Positions 1-5,499 of a DNA stretch of 6,252 nucleotides are shown here, piece after piece (position 1 is the first letter of the stretch; the number at the start of each line of letters is the position of its first letter). A program made the position numbers and the translations under genes. Source of the DNA: an uncultured bacterium (GTDB lineage Bacteria; Actinomycetota; Coriobacteriia; Coriobacteriales; Coriobacteriaceae); contig CAJMPM010000091.1 of assembly GCA_905215225.1 (NCBI GenBank), positions 1-6,252 of the forward strand, read 5' to 3'. A model generated the notes under the pieces. The model did no database searches and had not been told where the DNA came from. It saw only the letters and a program-made list of their open reading frames with translations.

Positions 1-52
1 GATCTGTAACATTTGGAAGGTTAAAGACGGTCTACCTGTTACAGATCAAGAC
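1..52. repeat. 57-bp palindromic repeat, left-truncated copy
   Basis: This is the same family as the array at 5500-6252, cut by the window start. The left arm GATCTGTAACA (1-11) and right arm TGTTACAGATCAAGAC (37-52) enclose a 25-bp core. If the five missing bases are restored, the unit is exactly 57 bp, like all complete units of the array. Its core (12-36) is unlike any core in the array. Whether it is a lone copy or the end of another array lying left of the window cannot be seen. Confidence 0.85.
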
Positions 53-155
53 GTTTTGCTGGAACGACCGACGCATCGCTGCGCTGGTCTGTTCATCCTC
101 ACGCCCTTTTCTTCCTCCCGTTAGCCGATATGTCCGCAGCAACCTTGCCGCGCTG

Positions 156-161
156 GATAAT
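156..161 (+). promoter_or_regulatory. weak candidate -10 box for the amidohydrolase gene
   Basis: GATAAT at 156-161, within an AT-rich patch (157-164), is the best -10-like sequence upstream of the gene. It would give a 5' leader of roughly 35-40 nt. No convincing -35 is seen at 16-18 bp spacing; TGTCCG at 131-136 is poor. Nothing else is recognised in 53-203 apart from a pyrimidine-rich stretch near 99-122. Confidence 0.25.
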
Positions 162-203
162 AATGGACAAATGTTCAAGTTAATCGTGAGGGAGGAGCTC
201 GAT

Positions 204-1574
204 ATGGCGTCTGCCGATCGTTCCACGTTGTTTATCAATGCGACCGTCCTGGATGGTTCGGAACATATGGAGCCGCAGCCCGATATGGCCGTGGTCGTTG
301 AGCGTGGTCTCATCACGTGGATGGGGCCGAGTGCCGTGGCGCAGGCGCCTGCAGGTGCCGAGGTCATCGACCTGGCAGGGGCGTATCTCATGCCGGGTCT
401 CATCAATATGCATGTGCATCTGTGCGGCTCGGGCAAGCCGGTTTCGGCGGGCGATGCGGGCGCCCTGATGAAAAAGCTCGATAATCCCGTGGGGCGCGCC
501 ATCGTGCGCCACATTCTTAAGGGCAGCGCTCAGCAGCAGCTGGCAAGTGGCGTGACCACGGTGCGCGGCGCGGGCGACCCGCTGTTTGCCGATCTTGCCG
601 TGCGCGATGCTATCGATGCCGGCAAGTACCAAGGTCCTCGCCTGGTGGCGCCGGGAACGGGTGTCACAGTGCCGGGCGGCCATGGTGCGGGCTTGTTCGC
701 CCAGGGGGCCAACGGTCCCGCCGAGGCAGCCGAGCAAGTGCGCGACCTGTATGCGCGCGGTGCCGACGTCATTAAGCTGTTCGTGTCGGGCGGCGGGTTC
801 GATGCGACTGAGGTGGGCGAGCCGGGCGTGCTGCGCATGCCGGTCGATGTCGCCGCGGCGGCGTGCAAGGCGGCGCACGAGGTTGGCCTTCCGGTCATGG
901 CCCATGTCGAGAGCACCGAAGGCGTGAAGGCCGCGCTTGAGGCCGGAGTTGACACGATTGAGCACGGCGCTCCGTTGACGCCCGAGATCCTGGAACTGTA
1001 CCGCGGCGCCGCGGGCACGCAGCTTGAGGGGCGTGCGCCCAGCGTGACCTGCACCATCAGCCCGGCGCTGCCGTTTGTATTGCTCGACCCGGAAAAGACC
1101 CATTCGACCGATACACAAAAGAAGAACGGTGACATCGTGTGCTCGGGCATCATCGAGAGCGCCCGTGCCGCACTGGAAGCTGGCGTTAAGGTGGGCCTTG
1201 GCACGGACTCGAGCTGCCCGTTCGTGACGCAGTACGACATGTGGCGCGAGGTGGCCTATTTTGCCAAGTACGTGGGTGTGAGCAACGCCTTCGCGCTGCA
1301 TACGGCCACGCAGGTCAATGCCGAGCTGCTGGGGCTGGGCGGCGAGACCGGCACAATCGAGTGCGGTAAGGCCGCTGATATCCTGGTGACGCGCGAGAAC
1401 CCGCTCGATGATCTGTGCGCTCTGCGTGAGCCGATGCACGTGATGTGTCGCGGTGATCTGGTGCGCAAGCTCAAGGTGAAGCGTATCCCCGAGGTTGATA
1501 ACGAGCTCGACACGATTATGGACATGCCTGCCGAGGCGTTGGCCGAGGAGCTTGCCCGCGACGGCGTGGCGTAG
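204..1574 (+). CDS. metal-dependent amidohydrolase, imidazolonepropionase-like family
   Basis: A 456-residue cytosolic hydrolase of the amidohydrolase superfamily (TIM-barrel, metal-dependent). Motifs visible, in order: an N-terminal beta-sandwich segment, then PGLINMHVH with metal ligands His70 and His72; VIKLFVSGGG with Lys191, expected to be the carboxylated bridging lysine; AHVES with His234; TIEHG with His254; LGTDSS with the catalytic Asp335; and a C-terminal return to the sandwich domain (GKAADILVTRENPL). This HxH-Lys-His-His-Asp set matches the binuclear subgroup related to HutI and to Xaa-Pro/Xaa-Arg dipeptidases, so a dipeptide or cyclic amide substrate is plausible but not shown. 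An in-frame ATG at 171 exists, but ATG 204 is chosen because GGGAGGAG (about 189-196) sits correctly before it. No signal peptide is seen. The gene stands alone on this strand and ends in its own terminator. The family call is sure; the substrate is unknown. Confidence 0.93.
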   Translation: MASADRSTLFINATVLDGSEHMEPQPDMAVVVERGLITWMGPSAVAQAPAGAEVIDLAGAYLMPGLINMHVHLCGSGKPVSAGDAGALMKKLDNPVGRAIVRHILKGSAQQQLASGVTTVRGAGDPLFADLAVRDAIDAGKYQGPRLVAPGTGVTVPGGHGAGLFAQGANGPAEAAEQVRDLYARGADVIKLFVSGGGFDATEVGEPGVLRMPVDVAAAACKAAHEVGLPVMAHVESTEGVKAALEAGVDTIEHGAPLTPEILELYRGAAGTQLEGRAPSVTCTISPALPFVLLDPEKTHSTDTQKKNGDIVCSGIIESARAALEAGVKVGLGTDSSCPFVTQYDMWREVAYFAKYVGVSNAFALHTATQVNAELLGLGGETGTIECGKAADILVTRENPLDDLCALREPMHVMCRGDLVRKLKVKRIPEVDNELDTIMDMPAEALAEELARDGVA

Positions 1575-1607
1575 GTGTGACAAAGGGGCGGCTCCGTTGC
1601 CGCATGC

Positions 1608-1644
1608 AAAAGCCGAGGTCTCAACACGAGGCCTCGGCTTTTTT
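1608..1644 (+). terminator. Rho-independent terminator, probably bidirectional
   Basis: A hairpin lies 33 bp after the amidohydrolase stop. AAAAGCCGAGG (1608-1618) pairs with CCTCGGCTTTT (1632-1642). The stem continues through a G-T pair and C-G, T-A, C-G to a 5-nt loop at 1623-1627, and T residues run to 1644. Because the left arm begins with AAAA, the minus strand also reads a GC stem followed by four T. The hairpin could therefore also end transcription of the convergent zinc-ribbon gene, whose stop is about 65 bp away. Confidence 0.9.
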
Positions 1645-1666
1645 ATCGAACAAATACTTAGGATTT

Positions 1667-1695
1667 GGGACAAACAAACCTAATTAATTTGTCCC
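1667..1695. repeat. small inverted repeat GGGACAAA / TTTGTCCC
   Basis: GGGACAAA (1667-1674) and TTTGTCCC (1688-1695) form a perfect 8-bp inverted repeat around an AT-rich 13-nt loop. It lies between the stop codon of the minus-strand zinc-ribbon gene (1707) and the terminator. It could fold as a 3'-end hairpin in that mRNA or be a decayed intergenic repeat. Its role is not known. Confidence 0.6.
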
Positions 1696-1706
1696 GCGTG
1701 CGGGCG

Positions 1707-2180
1707 CTACGAGCGCGTTTCCATCTTGGCATGGCACTTGGGGCAGGTGACGCGGATCTTGCCCTTGCCCTTGGGAACGGAGAGCATCTGGCCGCAGTTG
1801 GGGCACTTGAGGTATGCCGTGGTTTTGCGACCCTTCCACATCTTCTTGGCCGTGCGCTTGGCACGCTCAAAGTCTTCCTTACTGGTGCCGGCCGCGCGTG
1901 AGGTGCTGGCCGCTGCGGCCCCGCCGCCCAAGCTGGCGACGAACTTGCCCAAGCCGGGGACCTTAGCCGAGCCGGCGACAAAGGCGTCGTTCTCCTTGCG
2001 ACGGGCATCGATATTTTTGGACAGGCCGCGCAGCACACCAATCACGATGACGACGATGGCGATCCAGCTGAGCCACTGGATGCGGGCTATCGATCCGATC
2101 ATCGCGATGATGATGCCGGCAAAACCCATTACGATGGTGAGCTCGTCAGCGCCATTGCGACCCTTCATAAAGTCATTCAT
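1707..2180 (-). CDS. small membrane protein with C-terminal zinc ribbon
   Basis: A hypothetical protein of 157 residues. After a short polar N-terminus it has two hydrophobic helices: about residues 15-33 (ending GSIARI) and about 36-52 (WLSWIAIVVIVIGVLRGL), likely a hairpin in the membrane. A charged and Ala/Gly/Ser-rich linker (about 55-110) follows. The C-terminus has two CxxC knuckles, CPNC (Cys126, Cys129) and CPKC (Cys146, Cys149), separated by a basic loop SVPKGKGKIRV, which is a rubredoxin-type zinc ribbon. Such membrane-anchored zinc ribbons are common in Firmicutes and Actinobacteria, but I know no established function. The reading frame extends upstream to a GTG at 2210; ATG 2180 is preferred because AAAGG lies just before it and the sequence upstream looks non-coding. 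It is downstream of csoR but may have its own promoter, and nothing ties it to copper. Confidence 0.85.
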   Translation of the reverse strand: MNDFMKGRNGADELTIVMGFAGIIIAMIGSIARIQWLSWIAIVVIVIGVLRGLSKNIDARRKENDAFVAGSAKVPGLGKFVASLGGGAAAASTSRAAGTSKEDFERAKRTAKKMWKGRKTTAYLKCPNCGQMLSVPKGKGKIRVTCPKCHAKMETRS

Positions 2181-2213
2181 GCAAATTGCCTTTCGTTCGA
2201 TATGCTGCACGCC

Positions 2214-2219
2214 TTTATA
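2214..2219 (-). promoter_or_regulatory. candidate -10 box for the zinc-ribbon gene
   Basis: On the minus strand TATAAA occupies 2219-2214, about 34 bp before the ATG at 2180. At 18 bp spacing the -35 region would be TGTCCC (2243-2238), which falls inside the arm of the neighbouring 47-bp hairpin and matches the consensus poorly. The call rests mainly on the -10 box. Confidence 0.35.
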
Positions 2220-2235
2220 CCCGATTTAGAGCAAG

Positions 2236-2282
2236 GGGGACAGGTTAATCTGCACCAATGTGGTGCAAACATACCTGTCCCC
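2236..2282. repeat. 47-bp nested palindrome in the csoR / zinc-ribbon gap
   Basis: The outer arms GGGGACAGGT (2236-2245) and ACCTGTCCCC (2273-2282) are perfectly complementary. Inside, TGCACCA (2251-2257) and TGGTGCA (2261-2267) form a second perfect stem around a 3-nt loop, with symmetric 5-nt internal loops between the two stems. It begins just after the csoR stop codon. Neither strand carries a clear T-run after the stem, so it is not a standard intrinsic terminator. It looks like an intergenic repeat of REP type. Confidence 0.75.
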
Positions 2283-2292
2283 AATGCCCCAA

Positions 2293-2565
2293 TTACTTGG
2301 AGAGCTTGTCGACGACGCGTTCGATCTCGGCGAGCTTGGCGGCTTTGAGGTCTTCGTCGCCCGATTCGATTGCCGAAGTCACGCAGCCCTCGATATGCGC
2401 CTTGAGCACGTCGGCGTTAATGCGCGCGAGGAGCGCCTGTGTGGCCATGAGCTGAGTGGAAATGTCGACGCAATAGCGGTCCTCATCGACCATCCGCAGG
2501 ATGCCGTCGATCTGGCCGCGTGCCGTCTTGAGCATGCGGGTCACCGATTTGTGGTCTGCCATCAT
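2293..2565 (-). CDS. csoR: CsoR-family copper-sensing transcriptional repressor
   Basis: A 90-residue all-helical regulator of the CsoR/RcnR (DUF156) family, which binds DNA as a tetramer and releases it when Cu+ is bound. Seen in the sequence: the N-terminal helix with TARGQIDGI typical of the family; Cys32 in YCVDISTQ; and His57 and Cys61 in HIEGCV. Together these give the Cys-His-Cys copper site of CsoR, as opposed to RcnR or FrmR. The length is normal. The start could be ATG 2565 or the adjacent ATG 2562; GAGGAC at 2576-2571 suits either. The frame continues upstream to 2667, but that part is the translated repeat element and is not coding. It is the third gene of the copper cluster, 135 bp after the chaperone gene with a 67-bp repeat in between, and has no obvious promoter, so autoregulation through the copA promoter is likely. 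Confidence 0.93.
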   Translation of the reverse strand: MMADHKSVTRMLKTARGQIDGILRMVDEDRYCVDISTQLMATQALLARINADVLKAHIEGCVTSAIESGDEDLKAAKLAEIERVVDKLSK

Positions 2566-2607
2566 GGCGGGTCCTCGTTTCTGGTCGATCTTCCGGATGC
2601 CCCCGTC

Positions 2608-2674
2608 AGTTGCGGTGAAATACGGACCGTTTAAAGGCCTAGGGCGGCACAACAGTCCGTATTTCACCGCAACT
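2608..2674. repeat. 67-bp inverted-repeat element, copy A
   Basis: The left end AGTTGCGGTGAAATACGGAC (2608-2627) and right end GTCCGTATTTCACCGCAACT (2655-2674) are perfect 20-bp inverted repeats around a 27-bp core. The element lies between the chaperone gene stop (2701) and the csoR start (2565). The transcript would form a very stable hairpin there. Copy B at 2951-3017 has the same ends and exactly the same length. No target-site duplication is evident. Confidence 0.92.
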
Positions 2675-2700
2675 TCTGAGGATTGAGTAGGCAGCGCCTG

Positions 2701-2922
2701 CTACGCGGCGGTTACGGACAGGGCATGGAACTTCTCGCCCGCGGCCTCGACAGCGGCGGCGAGCTGCTCGGCGGTCACGGTGTCGGCGCACTCCACCTGG
2801 ACGGTCTGGGTCTCGTGATCGGCGTCGGCGTCGGTCACGCCGGCTACGTTGAGCAGTGCCGTCTCGACAGTAGCGTCGCAGTGGCCGCACATGAGGCCAG
2901 ACGTTTTAACGATGTAGTTCAT
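2701..2922 (-). CDS. copZ: CopZ-like copper chaperone (single HMA domain)
   Basis: A 73-residue protein that is one heavy-metal-associated (HMA, ferredoxin-like) domain with nothing else, the usual size for CopZ. It is expected to carry Cu+ in the cytosol and hand it to CopA. The metal loop is GLMCGHC with Cys12 and Cys15 as the CxxC ligands. The residue two before the first Cys, usually Met in GMxCxxC, is Leu10, with a Met at 11 instead. The middle is acidic (DADADHE). ATG 2922 is preceded by AAGGAGA at 2934-2928, an excellent ribosome site. It follows copA by 79 bp, most of which is repeat copy B, and precedes csoR, so cotranscription with both is likely. Identification as an HMA protein is firm; copper rather than another metal is inferred from the neighbours. 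Confidence 0.9.
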   Translation of the reverse strand: MNYIVKTSGLMCGHCDATVETALLNVAGVTDADADHETQTVQVECADTVTAEQLAAAVEAAGEKFHALSVTAA

Positions 2923-2950
2923 GATTATCTCCTTTTCGTTGAGTACCTAA

Positions 2951-3017
2951 AGTTGCGGTGGAATACGGACTAAATAGCGGTTTAGCTAAGCATGTTACGC
3001 CTTATTTCACCGCAACT
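2951..3017. repeat. 67-bp inverted-repeat element, copy B, overlapping the copA 3' end
   Basis: The left end AGTTGCGGTGGAATACGGAC (2951-2970) differs from copy A by one base. The right end at 2998-3017 matches copy A's right end at 17 of 20 positions. The total length and the 27-bp core length are identical to copy A, but the core sequence is different. The right end covers the copA stop codon (3002-3004) and the last four codons. Confidence 0.88.
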
Positions 3018-5347
3018 GATGGCTTAAAGGTTCGCAGACGCAGGGCATTGCTTACGACGCACACGCTCGACAGGCTCATAGCCGCGGCGCCAAACATCGG
3101 CGAGAGTTGCCATCCCGTGAGCGGGAAGAACACGCCCGCGGCGAGCGGAATGCCGATACCGTTGTAGAACAGCGCCCAGAACAGGTCCTGCTTGATGTTG
3201 CGAATCGTGGCGCGCGAAAGCTCGATGGCGCGGGCGACGTCCATGAGGTCGCTGCGCATGAGCACCACATCTGCCCCTTCCTTGGCGATGTCGGCGCCGG
3301 TGCCGATGGCCAGACCCACGTCGGCACGCGCCAGAGCGGGGGAGTCGTTGATGCCGTCGCCCACCATGGCGACCTTGCCGCCCGCATCCTGCAGCTCGCG
3401 CACGTGGCGTTCCTTGTCAGCGGGCAGGACGTCGGCGATGACTTGTTCGCTGCTCAGCCCCACGCGGCAGGCGATGGCCTCGGCCGTCACGCGGTTGTCG
3501 CCGGTGAGCATGCGCACGTCGACACCGAGCTTGCGGAGCGCGGCGATGGCCTCGGCGCTCGTCTCTTTGACCTCGTCAGCCACGGCAATGGTGCCGACGA
3601 GCTCGCCGTTCTTGGCAAAGAACAGCGGCGTTTTGCCCTCGGTGGCAAATTGCTCGGCAAGGCCAACGGGCACGGTAACGTCCAGCTCGTCCATCAGGCG
3701 TACATTGCCGGCTGCAATGGCGTTTTGCCCCTCGCGCGCCGTAACGCCACGACCGGGCACGGCGGCAAAGTCCTCGACCATGCGCGCGACGATTCCGCGC
3801 GCCTCGCACTCGGCCATAATCGCCTCGGCCAGCGGGTGCTCGCTCGAGCGCTCCAACGCGGCGGCCAGCTTGAGCAGTGCCTTTTCGCTCATGGCGGGCG
3901 ATCCGTCGGCGCGCGTGGCTACCACGATATCGGTCACGGCAGGCTTGCCGCGGGTGACCGTACCCGTCTTATCGAGCACCACGGTGCTCACGCTGCGCAG
4001 GTTCTCCAGCGCCTCGGCGCTCTTAAACAGAATGCCCATTTCGGCGCCCTTGCCGGTGCCCACCATAATGGCGCCGGGCGTGGCCAGGCCGAGTGCGCCC
4101 GGACAGCTGATCACCAGCACCGCCACGGCGGAGGTGAGCGCCTCGTTTATGCTGCCGGTCAGTGCCATCCACACCACAAAGGTCACGGCCGAGATCGCGA
4201 ACACCACGGGCACGAACACGCCGGCGACCTTGTCGGCCATGCGGGCGATGGGCGCCTTGGTGGTGTTGGCGTCCTCGACGAGCTGGATAATCTTGGCAAG
4301 CGACGTGTCGGCGCCCACGCGTGTGGCACGGAAGGTAAACGATCCGGTGCGGTTGACCGTGGCGGCGTTAACGGTGTCACCGGCGGCCTTTTCCACGGGG
4401 ATGGACTCGCCGGTGAGCGCACTCTCGTCCACGGCCGAGCTGCCTTCGAGCACCACGCCATCGACGGGGATGGACTCGCCGGGGCGCACACGTAGGACCT
4501 GGCCGGGAAGGATGCTGTCGACGTCGACGGTGGTCTCGCTGCCGTCCTCCGCCACGACGGTCGCAGTCTTGGGCGCCAGGTCGATCAGCGCCTCGATGGC
4601 GCCGCCGGTTTTGGACTTGCTGCGCGTCTCGAGGTATTTGCCCACGGTGACGAGCGACAGGATCGTGCCCGCGCTCTCAAAATACAGATTGTCCATGCCT
4701 GTCATCATGGCCTCGTGGACCTGACCCGCGGCTAATTGGTCGGCCATGATGAACATGGCATAGAGCGACCAGGCGATGGAAGCGGTGGCGCCCACGGCGA
4801 TGAGGGCGTCCATGGTGGGCGCGCCGTGCGCGAGCGATTTAAACCCGTTGATAAAGTACGCGTCGTTGACATAGACGATGGGGATGAGCAGGACGAGCTC
4901 GGTGAGGGCGAGCGTCATGCTGTGGGTATGGTCGGTGAAGACACCAGGCAGCGGCCAACCAAGCATGTGCCCCATGCCTATGTAGAACAGTGGGATAAGG
5001 AATACGATCGAGACGATGAGGCGGGTGCGCATGGCAGAGGCGGTGGCCTCCAGCTTTTTGGTCGGCGACTCCATATGGGCGGCGCCGGACCTGGCTTGCG
5101 TGCTGCCGTTTGAGCCGGCGGTACCGGTGCCCGCATCGACAAGTGAGGCCGAGTAGCCCGCGCGGTCGACGGCGGTGCAGATATCGTCGGGGGAGACCTG
5201 CGCGGGGTCATAGTCGACCATCATGGAGCCGGCGAGCAGGTTGACCGCGACGCTTTGGACGCCGTCGAGTTTGCTCACGGCGCGGTCCACGTGCGCCTGG
5301 CAGGCGGCGCATGTCATGCCGCCCACGTCGAACTTATCTTGAGCCAT
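3002..5347 (-). CDS. copA: Cu+-exporting P1B-type ATPase CopA
   Basis: A 781-residue copper-transporting P-type ATPase that uses ATP to export Cu+ across the inner membrane. In order: an N-terminal HMA domain (about 3-70) with GMTCAAC (Cys13, Cys16); a low-complexity linker (about 71-100); transmembrane helices from about 108 on; the actuator domain with TGES (312-315); the membrane metal site CPG (415-417) in SCPGALGLATP; the phosphorylation site DKTGT (Asp459); the nucleotide domain with SEHP (His504) and GRG (532-534); GDGIND (663-668); and the last helices with Tyr728-Asn729 and MSLSS (Met757, Ser760, Ser761), the Cu+ signature of P1B-1 pumps. The oddity is Gly417 in place of the second Cys of CPC. 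ATG 5347 has AAAGGAG at 5359-5353. It is the first gene of the copper cluster, behind a CsoR-type operator. The last four codons and the stop lie in repeat copy B. Length and all other motifs are normal. Confidence 0.96.
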   Translation of the reverse strand: MAQDKFDVGGMTCAACQAHVDRAVSKLDGVQSVAVNLLAGSMMVDYDPAQVSPDDICTAVDRAGYSASLVDAGTGTAGSNGSTQARSGAAHMESPTKKLEATASAMRTRLIVSIVFLIPLFYIGMGHMLGWPLPGVFTDHTHSMTLALTELVLLIPIVYVNDAYFINGFKSLAHGAPTMDALIAVGATASIAWSLYAMFIMADQLAAGQVHEAMMTGMDNLYFESAGTILSLVTVGKYLETRSKSKTGGAIEALIDLAPKTATVVAEDGSETTVDVDSILPGQVLRVRPGESIPVDGVVLEGSSAVDESALTGESIPVEKAAGDTVNAATVNRTGSFTFRATRVGADTSLAKIIQLVEDANTTKAPIARMADKVAGVFVPVVFAISAVTFVVWMALTGSINEALTSAVAVLVISCPGALGLATPGAIMVGTGKGAEMGILFKSAEALENLRSVSTVVLDKTGTVTRGKPAVTDIVVATRADGSPAMSEKALLKLAAALERSSEHPLAEAIMAECEARGIVARMVEDFAAVPGRGVTAREGQNAIAAGNVRLMDELDVTVPVGLAEQFATEGKTPLFFAKNGELVGTIAVADEVKETSAEAIAALRKLGVDVRMLTGDNRVTAEAIACRVGLSSEQVIADVLPADKERHVRELQDAGGKVAMVGDGINDSPALARADVGLAIGTGADIAKEGADVVLMRSDLMDVARAIELSRATIRNIKQDLFWALFYNGIGIPLAAGVFFPLTGWQLSPMFGAAAMSLSSVCVVSNALRLRTFKPSVAVK

Positions 5348-5394
5348 GGCTTCTCCTTTCTGTGGTTCGGTGTTGGAATTGTTAACCTGCCGAT

Positions 5395-5425
5395 ACTATA
5401 CACCCATACCCCCTGGGGGTGTCCA
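5395..5425 (-). promoter_or_regulatory. copA promoter (candidate -35 / -10)
   Basis: On the minus strand TGGACA (5425-5420) and TATAGT (5400-5395) are separated by 19 bp. Transcription would start near 5388, giving a leader of about 40 nt before the copA ATG at 5347. The spacing is long, and the CsoR-type palindrome fills the spacer and overlaps the -35 box. No better pair is seen in this gap. Confidence 0.5.
5406..5422. promoter_or_regulatory. CsoR-type operator upstream of copA
   Basis: ATACCCCCTGGGGGTGT contains the perfect dyad ACCCCC-T-GGGGGT (5408-5420). Known CsoR operators are G/C-tract inverted repeats bounded by T and A (TACCCC...GGGGTA type), and this fits well. It lies between the candidate -10 and -35 boxes of copA, so bound CsoR would block RNA polymerase. 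csoR is the third gene downstream, which supports copper-responsive feedback. Confidence 0.8.
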
Positions 5426-5434
5426 GTACAGAAA

Positions 5435-5451
5435 GAAATGTATGACATTTC
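5435..5451. repeat. short dyad GAAATGT-ATG-ACATTTC
   Basis: Perfect 7-bp arms (5435-5441 and 5445-5451) around a 3-nt centre, about 10 bp upstream of the copA -35 box. It could be a second regulator site for the copA promoter or a chance dyad. No known regulator is recognised. Confidence 0.5.
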
Positions 5452-5473
5452 GCTACAGATGAGGGTGGCTGCC

Positions 5474-5491
5474 GGGTTGGTGCACCATCCC
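5474..5491. repeat. 18-bp palindrome GGGTTGGTGCACCATCCC
   Basis: TGGTGCACCA (5478-5487) is a perfect 10-bp palindrome. With one mismatched pair the symmetry extends to GGG and CCC on the outside. It lies between the copA promoter and the tandem array. It shares TGGTGCA/TGCACCA with the inner stem of the 47-bp palindrome at 2236-2282. Confidence 0.6.
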
Positions 5492-5499
5492 CGCCCTTC

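Noticed and set aside
171..203. Upstream ATG start for the amidohydrolase
   Set aside because: It would translate through the Shine-Dalgarno sequence that serves ATG 204 and adds 11 residues not expected in the family.
180..1673. Long minus-strand reading frame opposite the amidohydrolase gene
   Set aside because: It is a shadow of the GC-rich gene. Its protein is rich in Arg, His and Ala without any recognisable domain, and it runs through the terminator.
2566..2667. N-terminal extension of CsoR
   Set aside because: The extra residues are translated from repeat copy A, and CsoR proteins start at the position served by the GAGGAC site.
2608..2674. Intrinsic terminator of the chaperone gene
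   Set aside because: The stem is long and stable but no T-run follows on the minus strand, and csoR just downstream lacks an obvious promoter of its own.
3107..4724. Two long plus-strand reading frames opposite copA
   Set aside because: Both are antisense shadows of the copA codons with low-complexity composition; copA itself shows every P-type ATPase motif.
5454..5463. Degenerate extra arm TACAGATGAG before the array
   Set aside because: It resembles the right arm, but it is out of phase with the 80-bp period and has no left partner, so it is probably chance or unrecognisable decay.
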